Source of the DNA: Choricystis sp. odSpoLacu1
Taxonomy: Eukaryota > Chlorophyta > Trebouxiophyceae
Assembly (NCBI GenBank): GCA_958009055.1
Contig: OY253662.1
Coordinates: forward strand, 62,001 to 126,000
DNA: 64,000 bases
Direction: 5' to 3'
Of the stretch, positions 40,876 to 53,485 are shown piece after piece. The notes beneath the pieces were generated by a model, which was not told the origin of the DNA, did no database searches, and was given only the letters and a program-made list of their open reading frames with translations. The position numbers were made by a program, and so were the translations under genes. The first letter of the stretch is position 1; every line of letters begins with the position of its first letter.

Positions 40876-43800
40876 TCACAGGCACAGCCTTGACACGCGC
40901 CCGGGTGGGCAGCCACCAGCCGCCCCCCAGGCCGAGGGTGATGGGGACGCCGGCGCGCGGCGGGTCGGCTGGCTTGTCTGCGCGCGCGCGCTTGGCGGCG
41001 CCCGTTTGGCGCCCGCCGAGGCAGCACGCTTGGCGCCCACACTCTCCAAAGGCGCCGGGAGCGGTGCAGACCGCTTGGCCCGCGTCGCGGGCGGCGAAGG
41101 AGGCGACGCCGCAGCCCGCTTGGCCCGCGTCGCGGGCAGCGAGGGCGGCAGCGGCGACGGAGCGCGCTCGGCCGTCACCACACGGCGCGACACGATGGGC
41201 GTGCCCCGCTGCAGCGCCCACCGAATGGAGGCCGTGTTGTTGGAGGAGGGGGGCTGTCCAAACGTAGTGGTGTAGAGAGAGACGAGCTGGGAGAAGGTCA
41301 TGCGGCCGAGTGCGCGCGGCGGCGACGGCGCGGCTGCTGGCGGCGGCGACGGCGACAGCACAGCCGCCTCCTCCTGCGGCTGCGGCGCCGGCGACGGCAC
41401 AGCCGCCACCTCCTGTGGCGGCTCCAGCACGACCTCCTCTGGCTCGGGCATGGGGTCGGCAGGCGGCGGCAGCGGAGGCGACGCCGCGCGCTCGGTCGCC
41501 GCACGGCGCGACACGATGGGCGCCCCACGCTCCAGTGCGCGCCGAATGGAGGCAGTGTTGTTGGAACGAGGCGCCTGGCCAAACGTGGTCGTGTAGAGAG
41601 CGACCAGGTTGGAGAACGTCATGCGCCCCAGCGCGCGCGGCGGCAGAGGTGGCGGCGACGGCGCGGCCACCAGCTGCGGCGCAGGCGACGGCACAGCGGC
41701 AGCCACCTCCTCCTGTGGCGACGACGGCGCCACCTCCTCCAGCACGGGCGGTTCGGGCGTGGGGTCAGCAGGCGGCTCCGGCACCGGCGACCCCGAGCGC
41801 GCCGCCACCACCGCGCCGCGCTGCGCCATGGGCACGCCGCGCTTCAGCGCGCGCCGAATGGAGTCCGTGTTGTTGGAGCGGGGTGGTTGGCCAAACGTCG
41901 TCGTGTAGAGGGCGACCATTTGGGAGAAGGTCATGCGGCCGAGCGCACGCGGCGGCAGCGGAAGCAGAAGCGGCGGCGACGGCACAGCGGCAGCCTCCGT
42001 CTGCGGTGGCTCAGGCGATGGCACAGCAGCCTCCTGCTGCTGCGACGCCGGCGCTGCCTCCACCAGCATGGGCGTGGGGTCGGCAGGCGGCGCCACTGCC
42101 GCCACCTCCGCCACCACCGCCACCCCCCCATCCTCCTCCTCCTCCCCGCGGCACGGGCGCCGCTTGCCCCGCCCAAAGGCGGACCCATCCACCGGCGCCG
42201 GCGGCACGCTGGCCGCCGCGACCGCGGCCAGCAGGGGGGCCACGTCGTCGGCCGACGCAAGGCGCGAGCCATCATCACCGCCGCCCAGCGCGGCCGCTGC
42301 CGCACGCTCGTGCGAATCACGCTCCGCATCCGCCGCAGCCAGCACACCCAGCTCATCCTCGGACCGGGCCAGGGCGGCGTTGAGGTCGGCGTCGGACGCG
42401 CCGCGCGCGGCGCGGTCGCCGCCGCCGCCGCGCGCGGCCGCCGCTTCCCGCAGCACGGCCAGCACCAGCTCGCGCCGCGCGTCCGCACTCGTGCCCCCCC
42501 CATCAAAGCCGCCGCCATCCACCACGGCGGCCGCGGTGCGGGCTTTGGCGGCGGCTGCGGCGGCCAGGCGTTCCTCGACTGAGCCTGCAGTCACTAAATG
42601 CACCACCCTCACTTCATGCGTCGTCGTCAGCCGGTGGGCGCGGGCGGCAGCCTGGGCGTTGGCGGCGGGGTTGGGGTCGGCATCGAAGAAGACGACAGTG
42701 TCGGCGACCTGCAGGTTGAGGCCGACGCCGCCGGCGCGGATCGTCAGCAAAAAGGCAGTGACCCCTGGATCCCCATTGAACCTGGCTACAGACGTCGCCC
42801 GTTCATCAGTGGGCGTGTCCCCTGTCAACACCTCGTGCTGGATGCCGCGCGCGTCCAGCAGGCTTGCCAGCGCGCCCAGCGTCTGCACGCTGGTCAAAAA
42901 CATGAGCGCCTTGTGCCCTCCCGCCACCACTTTGGCCATCAACCGATCAAACGCGTCCAGTTTGGAGGACAGGCGCACATCGGCGGGCAGCGGGTGGGGC
43001 GGCAGGCGGGAGCGGGGGGGCGGCACGCGGGTGGCAAGGCGGCACAGCGACGGCACGGTGGCTATAAACCTCTCCTCCGCGTGCGCGTTGTGGATGCCGG
43101 CGGCGGCCCGCACGCTGGGGTCGGCCAGCAGGGCCAGCAGGCCAGCCTGGTAGGGGGAGGGCGGGATGGACACCAGGCGCGTTGTGAGAGGGGGGAGTTT
43201 GGCAGCGACTGCCGCCTTCGTGCGACGCAAAATAAAGGGGCGCAACACCTGGTGCAGCCGCGCCGTCACCAGCAACAGTTCCTCCTCGGACAGGGTAGCC
43301 GCCGCCCCGGCGGCGGCTGCCGCGGCCGCCGCGCTGGCGCCGCGCCGCGCGCCGACGCCACGCGCCGACGTTTCGACCACCGAAAACCATTCCTCCCAAT
43401 CGCCCACATCAGTAAACACGGTCGGAAACAGAAAGTGGAGCAGGGACAGTAGTTCAGCGGAATCATTCTGCAGGGGGGTGCCTGTGAGCAGGAGGCGCGT
43501 CTCGCGGCCGTCGCCGACGGACGAGAGGGCGGAATACAGTTTGCGCGTCGCCCCTCCCTTCAGCCGGTGGGCTTCATCCACCACCAGCCATCCCCACTCG
43601 CATGCCGACAGGCGGGCTGCGTCGGTGGCGGAGGACGCGTACTCGAACGAGGTGAGGACGAGGGACACGCGCACGGGCGCGCCGCCGCCGCCGCCGCCGC
43701 CACGGCGCGGCTTGATGGCCCCCCACACCGCGTCGCGGTCGAGTTTGGGGCCGCGGTAGACGGCGACGGTGAGGGTGGGCGCCCAGCGCTCGACTTCCAG

Positions 43801-45039
43801 GCGCCAGGCTTCCAGCAGGGACGCAGGGGCGACGATGAGGGCAGGGGGGGGTGGGGGAGCGCGCGTCGCGGCCGCGGTTTCCACACCGTGCAGGATGGCG
43901 GCTATGGTTTGCACCGTTTTGCCGAGGCCCATCTGTGTGGGTGTGTGTTGTGTGGTGGGAAGTGTGGGAGTGTGTGAAACGCAAAAGCCGACTCGTGTGC
44001 TTTTGCCCTCCCTCCCCCCCACCCCACACTCACGTCGTCCGCCAGGATGCCGTGCAGCCCCCGTCGCTGCAGGCTGACCAGCCAGCGCACGCCCGCCACC
44101 TGGTGGGGGCGCAGCTCGCCGCCTGTGAGGCCGGCGGGGGAGCCCACTTCGGTCGGCGTGCCCGCCGCGACGATCTCGTCCCACGCCGCCGCCGCCACCG
44201 CCACGCCCGCCGCCTCTCCGGCGGCTGGGTCGGGGGAAGGGGGTGGAGCCACCCCCAGCCGCTGAGCCAGCGTGCGCAGGCAGGCGTCGGTGGCGGCCAG
44301 CAGGCAGCGCGTCGAGCGCGGTAGCGCGCCCGCGCCGCCGCGCGCGGCGGCCAGGCGCAAGTAAGCCTCGCTGTCCCCAGCCCGCAGCGCTTGCACGCGG
44401 GCTTCAGCCGCGGCGGCGCGGTCGGCGAGCCAGGCGGTGACGAGGTCGGCCAGGGTGGACAGCGCGGCTGCATGGCGGCCACGCGCGGTGGCCGCGCGGC
44501 GGCCAGCCTCGGACGCGGCGGCGACTGCCTCGGACGCCAGGTATGGTTGTTGGTGGGCCGCGTGTGGCGGGGCGGGGCAGACGCCCGCTCCGGCGTCGGC
44601 CAGCGTGAGGGCACAGGGGGGAGCAGTGTCGCCGCTGTCGCCCAACATATCTTCCACAGCGCCGCATGGACCAGGGGCCGCCTCGGCCTCCTCGGACGGA
44701 GGGGGCAGGGAAAGCGTTGTGACGAGGGCGGCCAGGCGGGCGGCAGCGCTGCAGGAGGGAGGGGGAGGGAGGGTGAGACGCAGACGACGCCAACCCCCTT
44801 ACCCCCTTCTCCACCTTCCCTCCCTCCCCACACTCTCACCCTTCCGCCTGCTCCGCCTTCACACACGCCGTCTCAAACGCGCCCGTGCGCAGAGCGACCG
44901 CCAGGGCGGTCGCCAGCCGGGCCGCGTCCACCAGCGCGGGCGGCACAGGCGGGCGCGGCGCGGGCGCGGCCGCCGCGGCGCGCGCGTCCAGGCGGGCCAG
45001 CCGGGGGGCGCCCGCGTCGGCCAGGGCGGACAGGAGCAT
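40876..45039 (-). CDS. SNF2-family chromatin-remodelling ATPase with C-terminal tandem repeats
   Basis: A 1,323-residue protein from exons 45039-44840, 44748-44034 and 43932-40876; the last join makes ILADDMGLGKTVQTIAAIL. The SNF2 core shows DMGLGKT (I, near 304), TSFEYA, VVDEAHRLKG (II, near 424), LLTGTPLQND (III), and a C-terminal helicase lobe with LTIRAGGVGLNLQVADTVVF (V) and ARAHRL (VI, near 730). A long disordered tail follows. It carries three copies of a roughly 45-residue repeat beginning RALGRMTFS and containing LYTTTFGQ and SNNT (near 965, 1069 and 1176), then basic RAKR/GAKRA motifs. The N-terminal 300 residues are helical and Ala-rich. The subfamily is unclear. Confidence 0.9.
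41180..41320 (-). repeat. SNF2-tail repeat copy 3 (coding)
   Basis: Encodes RALGRMTFSQLVSLYTTTFG followed by QPPSSNNTASIRWALQRG. It is about 320 bp from copy 2. Confidence 0.85.
41505..41640 (-). repeat. SNF2-tail repeat copy 2 (coding)
   Basis: Encodes RALGRMTFSNLVALYTTTFG followed by QAPRSNNTASIRRALERG. It is about 310 bp from copy 1, separated by a Pro/Glu/Ala-rich spacer. Confidence 0.85.
41815..41952 (-). repeat. SNF2-tail repeat copy 1 (coding)
   Basis: Encodes RALGRMTFSQMVALYTTTFG followed by QPPRSNNTDSIRRALKRG. This is the most N-terminal copy. Confidence 0.85.
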
Positions 45040-45180
45040 GGTGGTGGTGAGAGAGTGTCTTGAAAGAAGGTAATGTAATAAAAAAAGTGATTAAACAAAT
45101 GAAACTCTAAGAAAACTCGCGCGTTTCTGAAAGGCGACCTCAAGACCGCGTTCTTCATCCGTGAAGGCCGTGTTTGCTCA

Positions 45181-47257
45181 TCAGACTGCGTCCCCACCTC
45201 GGTCGCTGACGCCCAGCAGCGGCGCCCCCAGGCCGTCGCCGCCACCGCTTATGCCTCCCCTGGGCCCCGAGGGGCCCGCACTCCGCGCCCGCACCACCGC
45301 CACGGCCGCCGCCGCCGCGCCGCCCCCGCCACCAAACGTGGCCGACGGCGGCAGCGCCCACCCGCCGACCGCGGGGCGCGCGCCATCGCGCGGCACCACC
45401 GAGTTGGGCGCCAGGGGCAGCCCCCGGTGCGCCCCTCCACGGGCAGGAGGCGCCACCCGGGGTGCCGACTCGCGCAGCAGGGTGCGCAGGTTGGCGGGCA
45501 GGCGGGCAATCAAGGCGGCAGCATTCACGCGCGTCGTCCTGTCGTTGTCCATCCACTGGTCTGTTTCGTCGACGATCTCCGCGCCGATCAGTTCTTCAAT
45601 CACGTCTTCGATGGTGACGATGCCAAGGACGTGGCCGCCGCCATCGGAGGAGGAGGAGGAGGGGGGGGCTGCGTAGGCGTTGCCAGCCGCGCCGTTGGCG
45701 GTGTCGTCGCCGGCGCCCGCTGCCCGGTGGGGCGGCGGCGGTGGGGGGCGGTCGGGTGCAGCGGTGGGAGGCGGCGACTCGTCTGAGTCACCACCCCCCA
45801 CCAACGGCTCCGCCCCGCGCGCCGCCACCCGAGCGCGGGCAGCCGCACGATCCCCCCTGGCCTTCAACACTTCGGCCAGGGCTTCACCATCGGTCAGGCA
45901 GGCCCACGCGGAGCGCTTTTTGAGGGGCGGCGACGGCTCGTCGCTGTCGCTGCTCGACGTGTCGCTGTCCACCCGCGGCGGCGACACCAGCACCGCCATG
46001 TGGCACCGCCCCGACTCGAACAGCCTCAGCATGTCGTACAGTCGGGTGTCGGCCCGCAGGAAGGGGAGGGCGCGCACGTTGAGGTCGCCGACGCGGGGGG
46101 GGGCGCATGTAGTCGACCAAGATCAGCTCTTTCGCAAGCAACATGCCCACGACAGCCTCTTTGCGGCCGGGGGTGTGCACCGGGATGCGGGAGTGGCCGG
46201 AGGCGACGACTCTGGCCAGTGTGTCGGCGTCCAGGCGGGCGTCTGCGGGCAGGGCAAAGATTTTGTCCAAAGGTGTTAAACAGTGGGCAGCCGTCTTGGA
46301 CGACAAATCCAGCGCGCCCCGGATGACGGCGATCTCGTCGCCTGTGAGGTTGCCGCCCAGGCCTTCGCCTTCGCCGTGGGCGTCGACTAGTGCCTTCAAC
46401 TGGGCACGGCGGAAGAGGGCTGTCTCGCCTTCGCCCAGCAGAGCGTCCAGAATGGCAGCCAACGGGGCCGCGATGGGCCACGACACCGCCATCAACGCCC
46501 GCACAAACCAGACACAGTAGGCGCCGACGGCCAGACCGTAGCGGGAGCAGATGGCTTGGGGCGCGACTTCGCCGAAGAGCAGGACGACAGTGGTTGAGAG
46601 AACAACCGCGGTCACCGGGTCGGTCAACCGATCCAGGAAGATGGGGAGCGCCTCCATGGCGGCCGCGTTGACGAGGACGAGGGTGACGAGGAGGCGGTGC
46701 GGGTGGCAGACGACCTGTGGGGGTGGGCGGGTCGGTGAAAAAAAAGGGAACAAACGGCGCATGTCGGCCTCCTCCCGCCTCAGCCAGCGCGCATTGCCTG
46801 CCCCTCCCTCCCACGATGCACTGGTGGTGCATCACCACACCAATCCATGACACGCGCCCCGCCAACCGCCCCCTCGCTCCCCCTCTGCACACACGCACCG
46901 GCTCAATCCTGGCCGCGTGCCGCCGCTCGCGCTCTGTGCCCGACCGGCGCAACACTTCCAGGTCCACGGTGTCGAGTTGGAGCAGGCCCAGGGTGAGGCC
47001 CGACATAAGGCCTGGATGAAATAAGGGAGGGAAGGGGCGTGGGCTTGGGTTTCCTTCCCGCGTGTCGGGTCTCTGCCTCACTTCGCACACACAAGAAGCT
47101 CACCCGCCAACAACACCAGCCCCACACTGATGAGCGAAAACATGAGCTTCTGCTCCCGGCTGAGGTCGTCCGGGTCGTTGGGCTGGGCGGGCGGCGCGTG
47201 CACCGCCAACCGCGTGGCCGCGTGGGCGGCCACGCCCAGCGCCGCTAGGCGGCGCAT
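45181..47257 (-). CDS. CNNM/DUF21 + CBS-domain transporter-like membrane protein (one apparent frameshift)
   Basis: A protein of about 600 residues from exons 47257-47104, 47011-46899 and 46714-45181. DUF21 begins across the first intron (LISVGLVLLAGLMSGLTLGL, with a further helix LVTLVLVNAAAMEALPIFLD) and includes LLFGEVAPQAICSRYGLAVG. It is followed by an acidic helical segment and a CBS pair: TPLDKIFALPADARLD with SGHSRIPVHTPG, and later GRCHMAVLV and VLGIVTIEDVIEELIGAEIV. This is the CorC/CNNM Mg2+-efflux-type layout of plant and yeast (MAM3-like) proteins. Between the CBS halves the frame breaks at the G9 run 46095-46103; eight would connect VDYMRPPPR to VGDLNVRALPFL. A Ser/Asp/Pro-rich loop interrupts the second CBS motif. 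Confidence 0.87.
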
Positions 47258-47446
47258 GGGGGGAGGGACTGTGCAGAGAGGAGGAGGGTGTAACACAGGT
47301 CCCGGGAGAGAGCAGGGGCTTGGGAGCCCGCCCGGAAAAAGGTAGAACCTACGAAAAGAGATGTGGCCAGGTTTTTCGATTTGCAAAACACTCTCGACCG
47401 AAAAAAATGCCGACCGCCCGCCCCTGACCACCCTCGCGTCCACACC

Positions 47447-49687
47447 ATGCGTGCCCTGGCGGCCGCCTCACTCCGTAGAAACGGCCGCCGCGCCGTCAGC
47501 GGCGCCCCCGCGACCGACAGCGGCGCGTTTGGCGTCCCCGGGCTGCACACGCCGGCCGACTGGGCAGGCCTGGCGCGCGACTGCGTGAGGGAGTGAGTGT
47601 GTCTGTTTGTGTGGACACAAAGGAGAGAGACGATGGGTGTGTGTGCGACTGGCTCGCCTTCTCATCAACACTCCCCCCTCCCCCCCAGCTGTGACGCCCA
47701 CGTGGCTGCCGCCCTCACCGCCCCTCCCGGCACCGCCGTCATCGACGCCCTGGACGCTGCCTCTGAAACCGTGTGCCGCGTCTACGACGCGGGAGAGCTG
47801 TGCCGGGTGGCGCACGCCGACGCCGCGTGGCGGGCTGCCGCGGCCGGCGCGTGCACATCACTGGGGGCCTACATCCACACCCTCAACACGCACGCCCGCC
47901 TGTATGGAGCTGTGAAAAAGGCGTTGCATCCATCGGCTGGCGTCACGGGGGAGGCCGCCGGCGTGGGCGCCGCGCTGGCTCGCGATTTTGCGAGGTCGGG
48001 CGTCCACCTGGCCTCCCCGGCCGCCGCCGCCGCCATGGCGGACGGCACGGCGGCCGCCCTGGCGGCTGGCTTTGAGCTGGGGACGGCGTTAGCTGATCCG
48101 GCTGCCGGGGGCGCGTCGTTTGTGAGGGGCGGCGGCCGCGTCGCAGCAACCCCTGCCGCCGTGGCGGCAGCTCTGGCGACCGACCCCGACGAATCCGTGC
48201 GCAGGGCTGCCTACGAAGCCGCCACATGTCCCGACCAACCCTCTGCGTACGCCATCGCAGCATTGACGGGCGCGCGCCACCGCGTCGCGACCGCGCTGGG
48301 CGCGCAGTCGTGGGCGCGCCACACCCTTGCAGGCGGCACACTCGCTGGCGACGTTGATACGGTGCGCACCTGGTTGACTGACTATGTGGAGGCGTTGAGG
48401 CCGGCTGCGGACAGAGAGGTGGCAGCGCTGGCGGCCGCCAAAGCGGCAGCCGGTGGTCGCGGCCCGTTCGCGCCCTGGGACCGACCCTTCTTCACGGCGG
48501 CCGCCCGTGCGCACGCGGCAGCAGCCACGGGTGTGCCACACCCACCCCCGCCCCTGCCCATCGACGCTGTGCTGGGGGGTGTCGCAGACGTGGTGAGGGC
48601 GTGCGTGGGCGTGGACGTGCGGAGCGTGACACCACATCCTGGAGACACGTGGGCGCCAGGCGTGCTCGTGTACGAGTGCGCGGCGGCAGCGGATGGGCGG
48701 CCGTTGGGGAGGCTGTATGTGGACCTGGTGCCACGGTGAGTGCGGTGGGTGGAGGGAAAGAGGAAAGAGGAGGGAAGGTCTTTGGTTTGTCGAGCCTTTG
48801 CTGGACGCATGCGCTTGCATGACCCCTTAACACTCCACCCACCCACTCTCCCCACAGCCCCCACAAGTTCGCCGGCGCCGCCCACTTCACTTTACGATGT
48901 GGCCGCACCCCGCGCACGGCGGGCGACGCGCCGTCCCTGCCGTCCGTCGCCATTGTGGCGTCGTTTGGGGGGGTGCGCGCGGGGGGGGAGCGTCGCCCGG
49001 CCGTCCCTCACTGGTTTTCTGACTCTCTCCGACCTGGCCACCCTCCTCCACGAAGTCGGCCATACCCTGCACTCCCTGCTGTCCCGCACCCAGTACCAAC
49101 ATCTGTCCGGGACGCGGGGGCCGCTGGACGTGGTGGAGGTGCCGTCTCATGTCACAGAGCGGTGGGCGCGGTTTCCTGCCTCCGCACACGCTGCCACGCG
49201 CGGCGCCGCGACGGACGCCATGGTGGCCGCCGCAGCGGCAGGGCGGGCGGCCACTGCCGCCCTGGACGCGTTGACGCCTGCTGTGGACGCGTTGGTGGAC
49301 CTAGAGCTGCACTCGCGCAGAGCTGCCGACCCGTCAACTGCAGCCGCTCGTGCCTCTGCCCTCGTCTCCACCCTGCACCCCCTCCCCCCCCCACCCCACG
49401 CCCTGGGCCACGCCCGGTTTGGCCACCTGGCCGGCTACGGCGCCTCCTACTACGCGTACGCGGTGGCTGATGCTGTTGCCGCGCGCACGTGGGATCGGTT
49501 GGGGTTGACGGCCGACCCTCTGTCGAGAGACGCAGGGCTGGCGCTGGCGGCTGCGTTGGCACAAGGGTGTGCGGTCGACCCGGTGGCCTGGGTGGAGGGG
49601 TTGGTGGGGGGGGAGGGGAGAGGGGGAAAGGGAGGGGAGGGGTGGGTGCCCGATGTTCGGGCGAGGCTGGCAGAGGTGGGGGTGTGA
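47447..49687 (+). CDS. Mitochondrial intermediate peptidase-like M3 metallopeptidase (one apparent frameshift)
   Basis: A protein of about 673 residues from exons 47447-47592, 47689-48735 and 48858-49687. It is expected in the mitochondrial matrix, trimming octapeptides from imported precursors; the N-terminus (MRALAAASLRRNGRRAVSG) looks like a presequence. The zinc site is LLHEVGHTLHSLLSRTQYQH (HExxH near 461), followed by RGPLDVVEVPSHVTERWA with the third ligand region. The C-terminal FGHLAGYGASYYAYAVADAV is typical of M3. Between VAIVASFGG and the zinc site the frame breaks; seven Gs in place of eight at 48981-48988 would restore it. Classical MIP has FHEFGH, and here the motif is LHEVGH. 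Confidence 0.87.
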
Positions 49688-49947
49688 GAGGGAAAAGGTG
49701 AACGTGTGTGTATTTGATCAGACGGTAGCCAGGCAGTTTCCAGTGACGCAAAAAAGGCGGGGGGGCGTCACCGCGTGTGGGGGCCACGCCACGCGCGCGA
49801 CCAGCGAAAGAGCAAAAAGCACGTTTGCTCGGCCACAACGCTTCGCCTTTGTTGTGTTTCCTGCGCTGCCCGCCTCCGCGCGCGCGCGCCAAGCCCCACC
49901 CGCCTCCCTCGGGGGCTCGCACCTGCGACTCGAGAGCGTGTGCACCA

Positions 49948-50911
49948 ATGCGCAGCGTGACGCTCGGGACGACCTGCGCCAGCGCGGCGCACGCCGCCCC
50001 GAGCCGCGACGCGCTGTCGCGTTGCGCCGTCGCCCCTCCACGTCGTGGCCGCGCCGTGGCCAGGTGAGGCTTGGTGGAGCTGGAGGGCGGTGATGCACGG
50101 CTTGTCCTATGCCAATGGCGGGGTGCAGTGGGCTGGTGACAGGCCGGCGGCGTCGCGCGGCGGTGGGGACGTGTGCCGCGCAGGTCGAACACACGCCAAC
50201 CCCTTTTCTCAACCCCCCAAATTCCTCAGCCGTCCCGCCGCCGCCCTGCTCGCCCCCTCCACCACCCGCCCCACCCCCTCCCCTCCTCTCACCACCACGC
50301 CCTGGCTCCCCGACGCCGTGCGCGCCGCCGTGACCGCCACCGCCGCCGCCGCCCCCCTGCTCGTCTTCCCCTCTGAGGGGACCGTGCGCGCGCACGCCCT
50401 CCCCGCCGCCTCCCCCCGCCTGTGGCCCTCCATCGCGGAGGCGGTGGCCTCCACCACGGGCGCCGTCATGCTGGTGCACCGGCTGGACAGCGTGGCGGCT
50501 GTGCAGGGTCGTGTCGAGGCTGGCACTGACGAGTCGCTGCCCTCCGCGTCCGCGGCCTGGGCGGTGCGTCCGCCCGCCCTGGCTGCTGACTGTGAGTCGC
50601 TGGCTGGCGACGAGGAGGCAGCGGCGACGCTCGTTCCTTCGGTGCTCGCTTCGCTTCGCTGCGCCCCGGACGACGATGACCCCTCCCTCCCCACCCCGCC
50701 CGGCGCCGACGTCGCCTACTACGGCGTGGTTGTGCAAGAAAAAGCCACCCCCAGCGGCGGCGGCGGCGTGGATGGGTGCTACATCCTCAAAACCGTGCGC
50801 TCCCCCGCGTCGCGTGGCGAGGGCGGGTGCGCGTGCACCTACTACACCCTCTCCCGCGTGCACCGTGGGACCGCGTGGGCCGACCAGCTGCGGGACGCGT
50901 GGCTGGCGTGA
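49948..50911 (+). CDS. Conserved plastid-targeted protein of unknown function
   Basis: A 265-residue protein from exons 49948-50063 and 50230-50911. The first 40 residues (MRSVTLGTTCASAAHAAPSR, then Arg-rich) are a typical transit peptide, and splicing continues with SRPAAALLAPST. The conserved core is at the C-terminus: VAYYGVVVQEKA, DGCYILKTVRSP, CACTYYTLSRV and WADQLRDAWLA. I recall a plant and algal plastid family with this pattern (possibly the one annotated DUF7734), with no known function. The start gives the transit peptide. The 3' end faces the GBP-like gene. Confidence 0.72.
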
Positions 50912-51185
50912 GAGAGAAGAGAGAGATGCTTAGAACAAGAGAGAGCGCTACGCGCAGGTTTTTTAGGTTTTTTCTGCTTTTGTTTTTTGCTTTCGTACAC
51001 ACAACAACGCATATCCACATTTTTGTAGAGATAAGCACTTGAACCATTAAAAAAAAACATAATGTTTGTCCATTGATTTACAGGCGGGCGGGTTTGTTTG
51101 AGTCTCTGTGCGTGTTTGGTGGGTGTGCGTGCGTCGTTTGAGGGCCTAATGAAAAAAAACAACCCCTCCCCATCCCTCTCTCCCT

Positions 51186-53296
51186 TCACCGCCGCATCAC
51201 ATGCTTCATGGCCGCCACCCACTCCGGCTTGCGTGCCTTGGCGCCCGCCAGGCGCCACACTTCGGCATCGTGCCCCGCATCGGTCAGCCACTGTTTAATT
51301 TGAGCCACCGTCATCGTGTCTGGCATGGGTTCATCCCCCGCGTCCATGAAGTCGGCATCATCGGCGGGGTGCGTGGGTGGGGGCGGAGGCGGAGGCGGAG
51401 GCGCAGCGGCCGCTGCAGCAGCTGCCGCCGTTTTTGCCCCAGCCACCTCGGCCGCGGCCGCGGCTTGCACGCGCGCTAGTTCAGCCTGGGCCGCCGCCAG
51501 CTGGCGGCGCAGACCGTCCGCTTCAGCGCGGGCAGCGGCTGCAGCCGCGCGCTCGGCAGACAGGGCGCGTTCGGCCGCGTCCGCGCGCGCGGTGGCAGCT
51601 GCAGCCGCATCGCCGCCCTGCGCCCGTGCGGACGCCAGGGCGGTCTCCAGCGTCGCGACTCGCGTGGCCGTGTCCGACCGTGCGCCCGCCAGCTCGCGCT
51701 CGGCAGCCTCCGCGCGGGCGGCTGCGGCGGCGACAGCCCCGGCCGCAGCGTCGGCGCGCGCGCGCGCGCGGCCGCGGCTTCGCGCTCGGCCAGCCCGCGC
51801 GCCGCGTCAGCGCCCTGCCCCCCCACAAAACGAGCCCACAGGCGCCACTTGGTGGCAGAGGAGCCTCCGGCCGCGGCGGTGGCGTAGGCCTTCTCCATTT
51901 GAGCCAGTTTGGTGGACAGGCCTGCCGCCGACGCACCAGGAGACGCCACGTACGCGGCCAGCGCGGCGCCCGCCTCGCTGACCAGTCGCTGGCAGGCCAG
52001 CTCTGCGGCCGCCAAGCGGGCGGTTTTGTGGGCGGCAAACGCGGCCGCCACAGTCGCGCGCCACTTTCTGTCGCCAGCCTCGCGCGGCGGCCCGTCCCCG
52101 ACCGCGCGCGTGGCAAACGCGGCGGCGCCCGCCTCCAGGGCGGACGCGTGGGCGGCGTCCAAAGCGGACTCCTCGCCGGCGGCGTCGCCACCCGCGGCCG
52201 CGAACGCAGCCCTGTAGGCCGCCTCAGCGGTGTCGGCCGCCGCCCGGCACTCTTGCTCCGCCACCCCCTGCCACGCCGTCGCAATCGTCGGCACCGCCCC
52301 CGCGTTCAGGGCGGCCACATAGGCGCGCGTCAGGCCCGCCAGGGCGGGGCCTGTGAGCACGGACGCCCCAATGCGCTTGGGGGAGGCGAGGTCGAAGACG
52401 CGGCGGGTGACCGCGTCGAGCCCTTTCGCAAACTCCGGCCTCAGCGCAGAAGCCGGCAGGCTGTCCAGGTTCTGCAGGTCCCGCTCATCCGCGGCGGGCC
52501 TCACCAGGGCGGCGCAGTCGCGACGGGGGAAGAGTTGTTTGATGGCGGTCCGCACCCCGTTCTTGCCGGCCGCGCCGGGGGCGTTGGTAGGGACGGGGGC
52601 GAGCGCCGCTTCCAGGTAGTCTCCTGGCGTGATGCGGCGGCCGGTCTCATCGGCCAGGTCCAGGTAGAAATCGCGGAGCAACCACAGAAAATTGGGGGTA
52701 AACGAGGCCAGGGTGGCTGCACCACCACCGCCGCCACCACCATCACCAGCGCCGCCACCACCCCCTGACTCGTCCGCGCGCGCGCGTACTAGCTTGGTGA
52801 CTTCAGTGACCAGGGACAGCCGGTCCAGGGCGGCTTCGTCGATGCCCCCAATCTGGTTGTACACCATGGTGGAGGACAGGAGGATGGCGAGCGCAAAGAT
52901 ATGCGTGGAATACGCGGTCGTCTGGTCAAAGGCGTCGATGCCCTCGGTGTCGATGAGGACCAGGTGGTAGGGCCGGCCGTCGGTGTCTGTCGTGGGCAAC
53001 GGGGAAGACCAGAGCCAGAGGCCTTTTGTGCAGGGGCGGTGCGAGGGCGACACAGCGAAGCCACCGCCCGTCGCAGCACCCACCAGCTTGTTCAGAAGGT
53101 AGCTCTTGCCTTGGCGCGCGCGGCCGGCCACCGCGACGACGCCGACCGGGCCACGGATGGCTGTCAGGGCAGCGGCCGCGTCTTCGCCGACTGTGAATGT
53201 GCCGTCGTCGCGCGCCGCGACGAGCTGCAATGGGCGCCCGGGGATCGCGGCGCGCGCGGGGGGCGCGTCGGGGCGGCGCAGGCCGAACCACGACAT
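51186..53296 (-). CDS. Guanylate-binding-protein-like large GTPase (one apparent frameshift)
   Basis: A protein of about 702 residues of the dynamin-related GBP/atlastin group. The G domain shows VAGRARQGKSYLLNKLVG (G1, near 58), HRPCTKGLWLW (G2), LIDTEGIDAFDQ (G3, near 113) and LLRDFYLDL, the RD-type G4 of GBPs. A helical middle domain follows, then a long Ala/Glu/Arg coiled coil, and a C-terminal TVAQIKQWLTDAGHDAE module resembling a SAP or helix-extension fold. Single exon. The coiled coil is split by a frame break at the alternating GC tract 51754-51770; one dinucleotide fewer joins the two halves. Plant GBPL proteins act in immunity and nuclear condensates. The role in an alga is unknown. 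Confidence 0.87.
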
Positions 53297-53485
53297 CGCA
53301 GGCGTGTGAAAAATGGTCGATGTGGAAAAAAAAAAATGTTCTTTCTCTTCAACGCCATGATCAAGCGCTGCTCAGCTTCCGTCCTTCCTTCCCCACGTCC
53401 CCTTCCCCCGGTTTTGGCCCTTTGGAAGCAAAATTACACTCTCTGATTCAACCTATGTATAAACTACAGTTCTCTGGATCCACTT

